Shown here in pieces: positions 1 through 8,333 of a DNA stretch of 63,285 bases. The position numbers and the translations under genes are program-made. The DNA is from Lactococcus sp. S-13 (GTDB lineage: Bacteria; Bacillota; Bacilli; Lactobacillales; Streptococcaceae). The stretch lies in NCBI RefSeq assembly GCF_004210295.1, contig NZ_SDAK01000003.1, positions 1-63,285 on the forward strand, read 5' to 3'. Every line of letters starts with the position of its first letter. Position 1 is the stretch's first letter. The notes beneath the pieces were generated by a model that was not told the origin of the DNA, searched no databases, and worked only from the letters and a program-made list of their open reading frames with translations.

Positions 1-339
1 ATATTCATCTTTTGTGATTTTGTGAAAGAGCATTGAGAGCTGAAAATGTTCAGTTTGAGAAAGTGAATTAATACCATCAAAATAAGATGTAAAAATGTTC
101 AATTTATCTTCATGAGGGGCAGTCACATAGTTTGTTGTCCCTAAATCATAGGTTTTAGAGTACTCATTATCTGTAACATGCATTGCCCCGCCTTTCTCTA
201 ACTCTAGATACGCTAAAGTATTTTGAGTTGTTGGAGCTTGCTTTGATTTCTTGATGTTTTTATTTTGAACTGTGTTTTTTTTGTTTTTGGCTTGAGGAGT
301 GCTTTTTATTGATTCTTTCTTTTTTGACCGTAGTGACAT
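1..339 (-). CDS. VirB4-like conjugation ATPase, N-terminal part (continues at 63285)
   Basis: The minus-strand frame opens with ATG at 339, preceded by a GGAAAGGG-like ribosome site, and stays open for exactly 113 codons to position 1. The frame entering at 63285 continues it in phase, so this is the amino end of the 61192-63285 gene read across the linearisation point of a circle. The first about 40 residues are Lys/Ser/Gln-rich and probably cytoplasmic. The start lies 80 bp inside the end of the PrgI-like gene (260-625), an overlap that suggests translational coupling. The join is seen as phase and length; circularity itself is inference. Confidence 0.82.
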   Translation of the reverse strand, partial: MSLRSKKKESIKSTPQAKNKKNTVQNKNIKKSKQAPTTQNTLAYLELEKGGAMHVTDNEYSKTYDLGTTNYVTAPHEDKLNIFTSYFDGINSLSQTEHFQLSMLFHKITKDEY

Positions 340-625
340 TTGTTTCCCTTTCCACTTTATAATTTCTTCGATTAGTTGTTAATCTGAACTTTAAGGCTAA
401 TAAAAAGAACTGCCATAACGGTAGCCCTTTAAATCTTCCAAACGTCGATATACCAGTTAAAAATACTGAAATGATTGTGAACGTTTGAATTTCAAGAAAT
501 GGTAGTTTCAATGAAAAAAGAGCATAGGCTGACAAAGCAATAATGAGTCCAATAATTGAACCTGCAATGATTAGCTTAGTCGTTTTTCCGGTTTTTGCAC
601 CATCTTTATAAACACGAATTTCCAT
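260..625 (-). CDS. PrgI-family small membrane protein of the type IV secretion system
   Basis: The 121-residue protein has two hydrophobic segments at about residues 18-38 and 42-60, followed by a basic, Lys/Arg-rich tail. This is the topology of the PrgI/TcpE-type proteins that sit just upstream of the VirB4 ATPase in Gram-positive conjugation operons, and it holds that position here, overlapping the VirB4 start by 80 bp. The start ATG is at 625, directly after the VirB6-like stop at 627. The family call rests on size, topology and position, with only weak sequence recognition. Confidence 0.7.
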   Translation of the reverse strand: MEIRVYKDGAKTGKTTKLIIAGSIIGLIIALSAYALFSLKLPFLEIQTFTIISVFLTGISTFGRFKGLPLWQFFLLALKFRLTTNRRNYKVERETNVTTVKKERINKKHSSSQKQKKHSSK

Positions 626-626
626 T

Positions 627-1463
627 TTATACTCCTACTCCAAATAATCGTTTTGAAACGCTTAGTGTTTGCCAAATCATAACAATATATGAAATTGCAT
701 AAACAAGGCTTCCTAGAGCACTTCCCCAGTTATCTTTAAGTTCTGAAAAAGTGCTCAATGAGCCGCTTACATCAATTGTAGGTTGAGCAAAGAAGCTAAA
801 TAACCACATTACTGCTACCAATACTACAGTTTGAAATGCATATGCAAAAGCATATTTTAAATAATTCTTTCCGATGGAATCAAATTCACGAGAGGCAAAG
901 CTTACCAATGGAATTGGTGAGAGTAATGCCATAAGATAGAGTTGGAAAAATCGAAGGTAGATGATAACTGAAACTGAAATGACAGCTACAATTTGAGCAA
1001 TCAAACAGAGAAGATACATCAAAACACCAGTGATTGCTGTATTGATTAACTTTCCGGGGTTCGTTAACATTCCAAAGATCTCCCCCAGAGCAGAGAGCGG
1101 GTTATCCGGTAGTTTAATTTTGGGGATAAAGCTATTTATAAGAGCGTCAGTTATTGAGCCAGACTGGTTAAATAGATTAATTGCCCCAGTAGAAATCATT
1201 GTGATAAACACAAAAATAGAAACACCTGCAGTTGCGACAGCCATTGCAACAAGCCAACGCATAAATGCCATTGATATATCTTTGAATTGAACGTTATCGC
1301 CTGCTTGACTTTTTGGAACAACTACATTTATAACTTCCATCATGAAAAAGAAAAGAGAAATATAAAAAGCCACTGGTAAGATGACTTGAGTTGACATTTT
1401 AACTACCCATGAAAAAGCACTAGGGTTGTAGTTCGTAATGTTTTGAGTAAAATTAGAGAACAT
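627..1463 (-). CDS. VirB6/TrbL-like polytopic membrane protein of the mating channel
   Basis: The 278-residue protein has about six hydrophobic segments, roughly at residues 25-45, 70-95, 140-160, 160-180, 205-228 and 250-268. It resembles the integral channel components (TrbL/VirB6, PrgH-like) of Gram-positive type IV systems. It lies between the VirB2-like gene (stop at 1480) and the PrgI-like gene, with only a few bases on each side, so it belongs to the same transcript. Its expected role is the inner-membrane translocation channel for single-stranded DNA. There are no catalytic motifs and none are expected. Confidence 0.72.
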   Translation of the reverse strand: MFSNFTQNITNYNPSAFSWVVKMSTQVILPVAFYISLFFFMMEVINVVVPKSQAGDNVQFKDISMAFMRWLVAMAVATAGVSIFVFITMISTGAINLFNQSGSITDALINSFIPKIKLPDNPLSALGEIFGMLTNPGKLINTAITGVLMYLLCLIAQIVAVISVSVIIYLRFFQLYLMALLSPIPLVSFASREFDSIGKNYLKYAFAYAFQTVVLVAVMWLFSFFAQPTIDVSGSLSTFSELKDNWGSALGSLVYAISYIVMIWQTLSVSKRLFGVGV

Positions 1464-1479
1464 ATATTTTCTCCTTTCT

Positions 1480-1800
1480 TTACGCTCCTGGAGGAGCAGT
1501 TATTGCTGCGGCAATCGCAAAACCAATCCCCACTAAAACAACCCCTCCTACAAGTGTAAAAATTGGTGAGCGACGAGCTGCAGGACCATCATCCCAGCTC
1601 AAGAAAAGCCACCCTAAACCAAGAAGTGCAACAATTATTCCTGCCGTACCAAAGCCCCACTTAATATTGCTTTGCATTGTTTTGACCGCACTTGTTGTCG
1701 TTACATCAGCTAATGCTGTCATTTTATATCCCACTGTAGTTGTTACTGCAGCAAGACTAAAGTTTGTTTTTGCAGCAATTTTTTTTAATTTTTTGTTCAT
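1480..1800 (-). CDS. VirB2-like small membrane pilin/channel protein
   Basis: The protein has 106 residues. A basic amino end and hydrophobic stretch end in an Ala-Leu-Ala motif near residues 29-31 that could be a signal-peptidase site. Two transmembrane helices follow at about residues 48-68 and 80-101, separated by a short basic loop. This is the topology of VirB2/TrbC-type pilins and the comparable PrgF-like proteins. It is placed between the coupling protein and the VirB6-like gene, as in related Gram-positive operons. Sequence identity to a named family was not established. Confidence 0.6.
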   Translation of the reverse strand: MNKKLKKIAAKTNFSLAAVTTTVGYKMTALADVTTTSAVKTMQSNIKWGFGTAGIIVALLGLGWLFLSWDDGPAARRSPIFTLVGGVVLVGIGFAIAAAITAPPGA

Positions 1801-1823
1801 TTAAATTCTCCATTTATTATTGA

Positions 1824-3641
1824 TTAAGCGACTTCGCTTAAATTTGCTTCCAAACACTCCATTGTGTCAGGATTTTTGGCTATGTTATCATCAATTTCAG
1901 CTTTATCATCAACATAGCGTACCGCTTCGTACCAACGGGGGTCGTTTTTTGATTTCGCCCACTCTTTGGCACGAGGGTGTTTTTTTGAATTATATTTTCT
2001 TACTTTAACAATTGGGACATCCCCAGTTATTTTTATCAGTGCATCTAGTCGATTCGAACGTTCAATCTCATCAATCATATAGACATCCCGACCTAAACTG
2101 TCAGTATTTTGTGAACCACCCCCATGACCGCCAAATTGTTTTCCTTCACTTTTCTTACCAATGGTTTGTTTTCCAGATAGTTCCGCAAACTTCTCTTTGG
2201 TTAGTTTTGTTGTTGCCCCTGTCATATAAATAAGTGAATCACAAGCCCCCAATATTTCTTCCCATGTATCTTTATAAACTCTTTTTAACTGATCGAAATT
2301 TTGTGCTGTAAATTCAAAGCTCATTCCACGACCCCGCAAGACCGCAATTGCTTTTAAAATATTAGGAATTGCTCCAATACTTGGGAATTCTTCTAAGATT
2401 AAACGGATTGGAACTGGCAAAGCACCTCCATAATTATTGTCCGCCACTTCTTCTGTTATTTGGAATAGCAACGTGAAGACCATATTTGAGAGGAAATTAT
2501 AGGTATCTGATAAATCTGACAACCCAATATAAAGCACTTGTTTACGAGTTCCCATTTTGTCCAGCTCTAAGGTATCTCTACTGGTCATTTCACGTAAACG
2601 TGGTAAGGTAAACATTCTAAAGCGAGCAGTAGGCATTGAAACAACCGATGCTCGTGTTTCTCCTTTGTAATTCTTGAAAGAATGGAAATCAAGAACTGCA
2701 GGACAATCTGATCCAAAATACTCTTCAAAATCTTCAAACATCAGTTCAACTGCACTAGGAACTTCTGGATTCTTACGTTCAAGGTTACGAATTAAATCTC
2801 CAATATCCGCAAGTGTCGGAAGTTCTCCACTCCCTTCAATTCCTTCATAGCCTTTGTAGTTGTAGTACAGGAATGAGAATAAAGAAGATAGTAATAATTT
2901 TTCAGAATTATCCCAGAAAGGTTCTCCTCTTTTTTCATTTTCTCCATCTGTTGCTTTGATAAGAAGATTAATCATATCTTGCAATGTTTCCTCACTATTG
3001 ATGTAAACAAAAGGATTGAATTGATCAGTATTCAAAAAGTTAATCAAATTCAATATTTTTACTTGATACCCATTTTCTTTCATCATCAATCCTGTTTTAT
3101 GATAAATTTCAAGTTTAGGGTCAGTAATCACATAAGATGCATTCATTTGTGATAAATTAGGAATATTGTAACTGGTTGTTTTCCAAGCTCCAGTCCCACC
3201 AACAACAAACACGTTTTTTGCACGTTGATATTTTGGATTTTTATAGTTATTTTTCACCCACATATAAGCTTTCCAACCCAAAATAATATTTTGGTCAAAA
3301 TTTTCTTTTTTGGGAGCAGCAAAAGGTTCTAAATCTTTGAGCGTTCCTTCTTTTGAAGAACCAAATTCTTCTCGATGTCGGTAAGTTCTTGTATCACGAG
3401 AGGCAATCACAAGAACAATGACGCCTATGAAAAATGCACAGGCCAGAAGTGGCTCTGATCTAAAACTAAAAGCAAGAGGGTGTGCTTTTAGTTCAGGAAG
3501 CAGTCGAGCTTGAAAGTTTGGGAGTTTATTTTCATACAAACCACCACTTGTAGTGATAAAGATTTCAGTTACTCGATTCACTAAGAATAAAAGAACGAGT
3601 CCAATCAAACTTGAAAGCACATATCTTCTGATAAACTTCAT
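1824..3641 (-). CDS. VirD4/TraG-type coupling protein
   Basis: The 605-residue protein is the ATPase that brings the relaxase-DNA complex to the secretion channel. Two amino-terminal transmembrane helices (about 10-30 and 65-82) precede a nucleotide-binding fold. The P-loop, near residue 150, reads GGTGAWKTT, with Trp where the classical motif has Gly. A Walker B-like segment ILEEFPSIG lies near residue 415, and the family-typical region FTAQNFDQL follows. The start ATG at 3641 overlaps the stop of the upstream PcfB-like gene as ATGA, implying coupled translation. Whether the Trp variant is normal for this branch would need an alignment. Confidence 0.9.
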   Translation of the reverse strand: MKFIRRYVLSSLIGLVLLFLVNRVTEIFITTSGGLYENKLPNFQARLLPELKAHPLAFSFRSEPLLACAFFIGVIVLVIASRDTRTYRHREEFGSSKEGTLKDLEPFAAPKKENFDQNIILGWKAYMWVKNNYKNPKYQRAKNVFVVGGTGAWKTTSYNIPNLSQMNASYVITDPKLEIYHKTGLMMKENGYQVKILNLINFLNTDQFNPFVYINSEETLQDMINLLIKATDGENEKRGEPFWDNSEKLLLSSLFSFLYYNYKGYEGIEGSGELPTLADIGDLIRNLERKNPEVPSAVELMFEDFEEYFGSDCPAVLDFHSFKNYKGETRASVVSMPTARFRMFTLPRLREMTSRDTLELDKMGTRKQVLYIGLSDLSDTYNFLSNMVFTLLFQITEEVADNNYGGALPVPIRLILEEFPSIGAIPNILKAIAVLRGRGMSFEFTAQNFDQLKRVYKDTWEEILGACDSLIYMTGATTKLTKEKFAELSGKQTIGKKSEGKQFGGHGGGSQNTDSLGRDVYMIDEIERSNRLDALIKITGDVPIVKVRKYNSKKHPRAKEWAKSKNDPRWYEAVRYVDDKAEIDDNIAKNPDTMECLEANLSEVA

Positions 3642-4621
3642 CGTGAAAGCCCCCTTCCAATATCTTGACCCAATTCTTTTGTTTTATTTGCTGTTTTCTC
3701 AGCTATTTCCAATAGTTTAGATTCTTTTGCTTTGGCTTTTCTCATTGCTTCTTTCATGGTCGGTCTCGCTTTACGAATCTTTTCAGGATGTTTTTCCAAA
3801 TCCAAAAAAGCCGCTTTAAGTGCAGCTTTTTGTTCTGATAATTTAGAAGTATCCAATAAGAAGTACATCTTAGTTGAGCCATCTGCCTGCGTTTTAAAGG
3901 CAACAGACAAATTGTAATCACTCATGAAAGTTTTTAATTTTTCAACACTTACTTCAGCGTCTAAAGGAAGAGCCTTGATAAATGGTTTTCCTTTAAATTT
4001 TGTCGGAAGACCATATTCGTCACTCCCTAACCGTTCTTGATTCTCATAATTTTGATAGACACGGCTTTTATCTTTGAAAAACTCATCATGGTTGACATCA
4101 TCATAAGGTGTCCAGCCCAACTTGTTTTCAGGAGAAGTTTTTTGGCGTTGCTCATTTTTCCAATTTTCTTCAAAGCCATCTTGGGCGGTTTTTTGAGGCT
4201 CCTCTTTATTTAAAGTATCTTCAATTGATTTTTCAAGCGCCCTTTGTATTTTTGACCTGTCTTTTGTAAAAAACACAATCTCTTGAGAATCATCAAGATT
4301 TGACTGTCTAATACAATATTGGAGTCTTTCAGCATTGAGATATTCTTTTAATTTATCTAAATTAGTATTAGGGTCAAGTGTATGGTAGCTGAGATCTCGA
4401 CCAGAATCTAACATGAAATCATAATCTTTTTCTCCAGGGGTTCTCAGATTTTCACGAAAAGCTTTATTTTCTTCACGTTCAGCCTTTTGTTCTTCTTTTT
4501 CAAGGCGTCGCTCTTTTTCTTGAACCTTATTATGATAAAAGCGGAGCGCAGTACTCACACCACGAATCGCATCTTGTTTAATCTCTTTAACCGAACGGTT
4601 AAATTCTGCCTGTTCTTCCAA
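3638..4621 (-). CDS. PcfB-like (DUF3801) conjugation accessory protein
   Basis: This 327-residue, highly charged soluble protein contains a coiled-coil-like amino end (about residues 1-60). It also has a repeated fold in which 'SYHTL...LDKLKEYL' and 'KALPLDAEVSVEKLKTF' resemble each other. DUF3801/PcfB proteins lie directly upstream of the VirD4 coupling protein in enterococcal and lactococcal systems, as here, and are thought to help recruit the relaxosome. The start is TTG at 4621, supported by GAGGAGG 7 nt upstream. The stop overlaps the VirD4 start (ATGA). Confidence 0.72.
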   Translation of the reverse strand: MEEQAEFNRSVKEIKQDAIRGVSTALRFYHNKVQEKERRLEKEEQKAEREENKAFRENLRTPGEKDYDFMLDSGRDLSYHTLDPNTNLDKLKEYLNAERLQYCIRQSNLDDSQEIVFFTKDRSKIQRALEKSIEDTLNKEEPQKTAQDGFEENWKNEQRQKTSPENKLGWTPYDDVNHDEFFKDKSRVYQNYENQERLGSDEYGLPTKFKGKPFIKALPLDAEVSVEKLKTFMSDYNLSVAFKTQADGSTKMYFLLDTSKLSEQKAALKAAFLDLEKHPEKIRKARPTMKEAMRKAKAKESKLLEIAEKTANKTKELGQDIGRGLSR

Positions 4622-4635
4622 ATTTACCTCCTCGG

Positions 4636-5004
4636 CTACTTATCTTTTTTAGCTTTCAGACGCTGAATTTCTTGGATTAACTCATAGTTCTCAGCAATGA
4701 CTTGATTAAAGTTAGCTGCCAACTTGTGATGTTCTTTCTGCAGTTGTTTGTATAACAACCCATTTTTAAACAGTTTAAAAATTTTTGTCAGCGTTGATAA
4801 GAACTGATTTTTGCTTACCTCCTGCTCATTCGGAGGTTTTTCCTTTCCTTCTAACTGATGTATTTTTTTTAAGAGCGCATTATATTGCAAAATCAATTCT
4901 GCTTCTTCATCAATGAGGTCATTGTAGCTACTTCCATTTTGAAGAACTGTAAATCCATCAGGCTGTTTTAATTTAGGTAATTGATTCTCATTAAAAAGAT
5001 TCAA
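4636..5004 (-). CDS. Coiled-coil protein of the transfer operon, function unknown
   Basis: The 122-residue protein is not recognised. Heptad-like Leu/Ile spacing is visible at about residues 30-52 and 85-120, so it is probably an elongated coiled coil. The start is TTG at 5004 behind an excellent AAAGGAGG; no ATG fits as well. It lies 14 bp upstream of the PcfB-like gene, in the same direction. Its place at the head of the transfer block suggests a relaxosome or regulatory accessory role, which is inference only. Confidence 0.6.
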   Translation of the reverse strand: MNLFNENQLPKLKQPDGFTVLQNGSSYNDLIDEEAELILQYNALLKKIHQLEGKEKPPNEQEVSKNQFLSTLTKIFKLFKNGLLYKQLQKEHHKLAANFNQVIAENYELIQEIQRLKAKKDK

Positions 5005-5040
5005 GTTATTCCTCCTTTAATCTACTAGGGACATGTATTA

Positions 5041-5454
5041 TTATTCTTCAAAAAAACTGTCATATTCATCTTGAGTCAAGATACGCTTAATTTTTCCAGA
5101 AGTATTTCCTTGATATACTTCGTTTTTGACATAAATATAAACGTCTTTTCCTGTAAGAAAATCAACCGTTTCTTGGTTGTAATCCCAGTCAATTTCTTCT
5201 GGAATATCAAAACCATTATGTTTAATTGAAGTCAGAACAAACATTAATTGTTCTACGCCAAATTCATCTCCAAATACAATATTGAAAAAGCCGCTTTCGC
5301 CGTCCTCTCCAACAATACGGAGGACTATCATTTCAACTTTACTGTCCTTCGAGTGACTTAATTTTGCACGAGCAATTTTTGCTTCATGTGGTCCTTCAGC
5401 AAAGTCCACGTATTCTGTAGTACGTTGTTCTGTTTTTTCTTGAAATTTTGCCAT
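5041..5454 (-). CDS. Acidic DUF669-like protein of the transfer operon
   Basis: This 137-residue acidic protein has a pattern (EGPHEAKIARAKLS..., then a central GEDGESGFFNIVFGDEF, then NQETVDFLTGKDVYIYVKNE) like the DUF669 family. DUF669 proteins are found in phages and conjugative elements and are associated with single-stranded DNA metabolism. The match is from pattern memory and is tentative. The start ATG at 5454 has AAGGAG upstream. It is the second gene behind the truncated LPXTG gene and is co-directional with the tra block. Confidence 0.6.
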   Translation of the reverse strand: MAKFQEKTEQRTTEYVDFAEGPHEAKIARAKLSHSKDSKVEMIVLRIVGEDGESGFFNIVFGDEFGVEQLMFVLTSIKHNGFDIPEEIDWDYNQETVDFLTGKDVYIYVKNEVYQGNTSGKIKRILTQDEYDSFFEE

Positions 5455-5637
5455 TTGATTTTTTCTCCTTATAATTAATAAATTTTATAAGATTTCACCT
5501 AATAAAATTTCGTGAAATCGCCATTCGGTTATTTTTTAACTTTTTACAGTTTTTCATTAATCTTTCATTTGATTTAACATTAACCTAGACATTCTAGGCT
5601 GCTCTCTGCTATTATTCATGATGTTAACCTATTATTT

Positions 5638-5796
5638 CTATTTATCTAATTTTTCTTCAACTATTAATACATGAAAAATACTTCCAAATAATAGAAAATA
5701 ACAGGCTGTTGGCACCATTGATTTTCCAAAGCTAAAGCATATTACTGATATCAATAAGGTAATGAGAAATAAAACTCTGTATATATTTATCTTCAT
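5638..5796 (-). CDS. Small membrane protein (52 residues)
   Basis: An ATG at 5796 behind AGAAAGGAAAAA opens a 52-codon frame. The product has two hydrophobic segments, about residues 6-22 and 28-46, separated by a short GKS turn, and a charged carboxyl end (EEKLDK). It lies between the adhesin remnant (ends 5845) and the DUF669-like gene, same direction, with a normal start context. No family was recognised. The 183 bp between its stop and the next gene hold only a small CCTAGA/TCTAGG hairpin at 5583-5597. Confidence 0.55.
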   Translation of the reverse strand: MKINIYRVLFLITLLISVICFSFGKSMVPTACYFLLFGSIFHVLIVEEKLDK

Positions 5797-5844
5797 TTTT
5801 TCCTTTCTATAAAAAATACTGAAGAATTCCTCAGCATTTATTAT

Positions 5845-6777
5845 TTATTTACGAATCTTACGAACAGTCTTACGATAAGTAGATACTATCCAGTTCCGTT
5901 TAAGATATGCAGCAAGGCCAAGTAATGCAGCGCCAAAGATTGAAACAGCCAAAGCAGCTTTACCTTCACCAGTAGTAGGTAAAACTTTTTCTATTAGATT
6001 TTCACCTGGAACTTTTAACTTATTGACACGTGTTTCAGTTTGCATTGAAAGTTGTTTACCATTTGCATTAATAACAATTTGACGAGCAACATTTACAATA
6101 TCTTTATCAGCTGCTGCATCTGATTTGACTGTTGCTGGGACAACAATTTTATATTGCTGACCAAGTGGCAATTTTGAAGTATCAACAACTTTTACTTCTT
6201 TTGCACCTTCTGTCCCTTTTGAAACCTCAACTCCATTTTTATCGACAAAAATAGATTTGAAGATATTCATATTTATTGTTAAGGTTTTACCGTTCAATTT
6301 ATTTTCAAAACCACCTTTAACAACTTCTTTTCCTGAAGCATCATAGGCCTTTATATTAGACACGTCAACGTCAAGCATTGATGTGTCAATAGTATCTTCC
6401 ATTCCCATCGTTGTAAGAAGTGACGTTTGGTCATAAGGGGTTGTATCCAGAGTTAGAACATAGAAAAGTTTTTGACCTCGCTTAACGGTTTGAGTGTTCA
6501 AATTAAAATCTTGATTGTTATCTGCCTTATCTACATAGGGATTTTTTGCAGTCGCATTGACAATTTCTTGATAACTTTCGTCAGATTCTACTGCTTGATT
6601 TTTACTCGAATCCCCAATTAGTTTAAAGTTACTAGAAATATCTTTGTCATCATTACGCATAGAGTCATCTTTAATTCCAGCAGTTGCACTATTAGTTTCG
6701 TCTTTGTGAGGTTGTGGCTTATTTACATGAACAGTTTCTTTAGAGTCTTTAGGGTTATTATTTTGGTTCTGTTGCAA
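5845..6777 (-). pseudogene. LPXTG surface adhesin, 3' part only (PrgB/CluA-like aggregation protein)
   Basis: The frame encodes about 310 residues ending in a sortase signal: LPTTG near residue 268, a hydrophobic membrane span, and a basic tail (KRNWIVSTYRKTVRKIRK). The preceding 170 residues resemble the carboxyl-terminal isopeptide domains of streptococcal/enterococcal surface adhesins. These include PrgB, which heads the pCF10 transfer operon, and lactococcal CluA. The 5' end is lost at the IS1216 inverted repeat (6765). The only possible start is a TTG inside that repeat. Without a signal peptide the product cannot be exported, so I call it a remnant. Confidence 0.8.
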
Positions 6778-7573
6778 AGTTTGAAATTTTAAAATAACGT
6801 TTCTGCCCCGTGTTCCTCTTAAGCTGTTATTCCCATTAAAATTTTTATTTCAGTAGAGACCGAAAAGCCGAAGAGCGTTCCATTTCTTCGGTTCTTTTTG
6901 TATATTCCTCGAATGGTCTCCATGCCCTTAATCGTGGTTGAGGCAGTCCGGAGACTTCGATAAAATTTATTGCGACGTTTGACTGGTCTATGATCTTGCT
7001 CAATTAAGTTATTGAGATATTTCACGGTTCGATGCTCTGTTTTGGTGTATAACCCATTTCTCTGTAACTTTCTAAATGCAGAGCCAATAGAGGGTGCTTT
7101 ATCAGTTACGATGACTCTAGGTTGTCCAAACTGTTTATGGAGCCTTTTTAAGAAAGCATACGCCGCCTGCGTGTCTCGTTTCTTTCGTAACCAGATATCT
7201 AAGGTTAAACCGTCCGCATCAATTGCTCGATAGAGATAATGCCAACGACCTTTGATTTTAATATAGGTTTCATCCATTTTCCACGAATAGAAGGACTGTC
7301 TATTTTTCTTTTTCCAGAGATGATAGAGCACTTTACTGTATTCTTGAACCCAACGATAAATCGTAGTGTGACAAACATTTATTCCACGGTCATAAAGCAA
7401 TTCCTGAACTTCACGATAGCTCAGATTGTAACGGAGGTAGTAACCTACTGCGACAATAATCACATCTTTTTGGAATTGTTTGCCCTTAAAATGATTCATT
7501 TGGAACCCCTCGCTCTCTTTTCCCTTCCATTTTATAATAAATCTAGAAAACTTGGAAACTTCGCAACAGAACC
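6765..7573 (-). mobile_element. IS1216-type element, copy A (IS6 family)
   Basis: The 809-bp element is bounded by GGTTCTGTTGCAAAGTTT at 6765 and its imperfect complement ending at 7573 (one mismatch, GCGAAG for GCAAAG). It contains one transposase gene. The flanking octamers ATTATTTT and AAAATTTG differ, so no target duplication is left. Copy A is the inverse of copy D (36164-36972): the encoded proteins are identical and the ends match. Its transposase reads leftwards into the transfer genes. Confidence 0.95.
6819..7499 (-). CDS. IS6-family DDE transposase (IS1216 type), copy A
   Basis: The 226-residue transposase has an amino-terminal helix-turn-helix (LSYREVQELLYDRG, CHTTIYRWVQEY). A DDE catalytic core follows: Asp in 'WKMDETYIK', Asp in 'VIVTDKAPS', and Glu in 'NNLIEQDHRP'. 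These are the expected DDE(K) residues, so the enzyme looks intact. It differs from copies B and C at several positions (for example ADGL versus SDGL, PVKRR versus PIKRR) and is identical to copy D. Confidence 0.96.
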   Translation of the reverse strand: MNHFKGKQFQKDVIIVAVGYYLRYNLSYREVQELLYDRGINVCHTTIYRWVQEYSKVLYHLWKKKNRQSFYSWKMDETYIKIKGRWHYLYRAIDADGLTLDIWLRKKRDTQAAYAFLKRLHKQFGQPRVIVTDKAPSIGSAFRKLQRNGLYTKTEHRTVKYLNNLIEQDHRPVKRRNKFYRSLRTASTTIKGMETIRGIYKKNRRNGTLFGFSVSTEIKILMGITA

Positions 7574-7599
7574 AAAATTTGAATAGGGGGATAATAAAA

Positions 7600-8010
7600 A
7601 TGACAATAAATTTTAGTACAATTAAGGATATTGATATTAAGCAATTAGAAAATTTATATAACGATGTTGGTTGGTTTGCGTATACTCAAGATTTGAAAGT
7701 ATTAAAACAAGCTGTATTACAATCGTTAGATGTTATAGCTGCTTGGGATAATGATAAGTTAGTAGGACTTATTAGAGTTGTTGGAGACGGATTAACGATT
7801 ATGTATATACAAGATATACTTATTTTGAATGCTTATCAGAATAAGGGTATTGCAAGTGAATTATTGCAACAAATGTTAATTAAATATAATAATGTTCGAC
7901 AAAAAGTTCTTTTAACTGAAGAAGCATCTGATGTTAGACATTTTTATGAAAAGAATGGATTTGAATCCTGTGACCAGGGGTCGTTAGTTGCGTTTGCTAA
8001 AATGAACTGA
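7600..8010 (+). CDS. GNAT-family N-acetyltransferase
   Basis: The 136-residue protein has the GNAT layout. A central beta strand (IMYIQDILILNAYQNKGIASELL) contains the acetyl-CoA-binding Q-x-x-G-I-A motif near residues 83-88. It is followed by a carboxyl-terminal 'VRHFYEKNGFE' segment. The substrate is unknown. The start is ATG at 7600, behind GGGGG; the in-frame codons upstream run into the IS1216 end. It sits 26 bp outside IS1216 copy A, so its native promoter may have been removed by that element. Confidence 0.85.
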   Translation: MTINFSTIKDIDIKQLENLYNDVGWFAYTQDLKVLKQAVLQSLDVIAAWDNDKLVGLIRVVGDGLTIMYIQDILILNAYQNKGIASELLQQMLIKYNNVRQKVLLTEEASDVRHFYEKNGFESCDQGSLVAFAKMN

Positions 8011-8173
8011 ATTATAATTTTGAGAGTGGCATATGCCACTCTCTTTTTTGGTTTTACTGAACGAAAAAATGATAAATTTTTAAGTGAATTATCGCCCACT
8101 TTTTGGACTAATGTCAAATTGGACCACTATCAAATAATTAGACATAAAATGAGCTATATTTTTTCAATATTTG

Positions 8174-8203
8174 AGTGTTCAGAAAATGGTCATTTTCTGG
8201 ACA
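8174..8203. repeat. 30-bp inverted repeat upstream of the resolvase gene
   Basis: GTGTTCAGAAAATG is followed at once by CATTTTCTGGACAC with a 2-bp centre and one mismatch. It lies 130 bp upstream of the serine resolvase gene, where recombination (res) or autoregulatory sites of such enzymes usually lie. A related TGTCCATTAACC lies at about 8250. Function is inferred from position only. Confidence 0.4.
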
Positions 8204-8333
8204 CTCTTCTTTTGTTATAAAAAGTCTCAAAATCATTTACATTTATTGTCCATTAACCCGTAATTTATTCTATGTTCATTTATATATATTTTTTTAAGTT
8301 ATGATACAATAAATTAGAACAAAGGAGAATAAA

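Noticed and set aside
1030..1290. Plus-strand genes within the tra block (for example 1030-1290, 45795-46151, 60713-60985)
   Set aside because: These are shadows of well-supported minus-strand genes, with no start signals.
6757..7581. 8-bp target-site duplications around the IS6 elements
   Set aside because: I compared the octamers on both sides of all five copies, including reverse complements between copies, and found no match.
8020..8220. 66-codon plus-strand frame after the GNAT gene
   Set aside because: There is no convincing start signal, and it contains the 30-bp inverted repeat next to the resolvase. It is probably non-coding.
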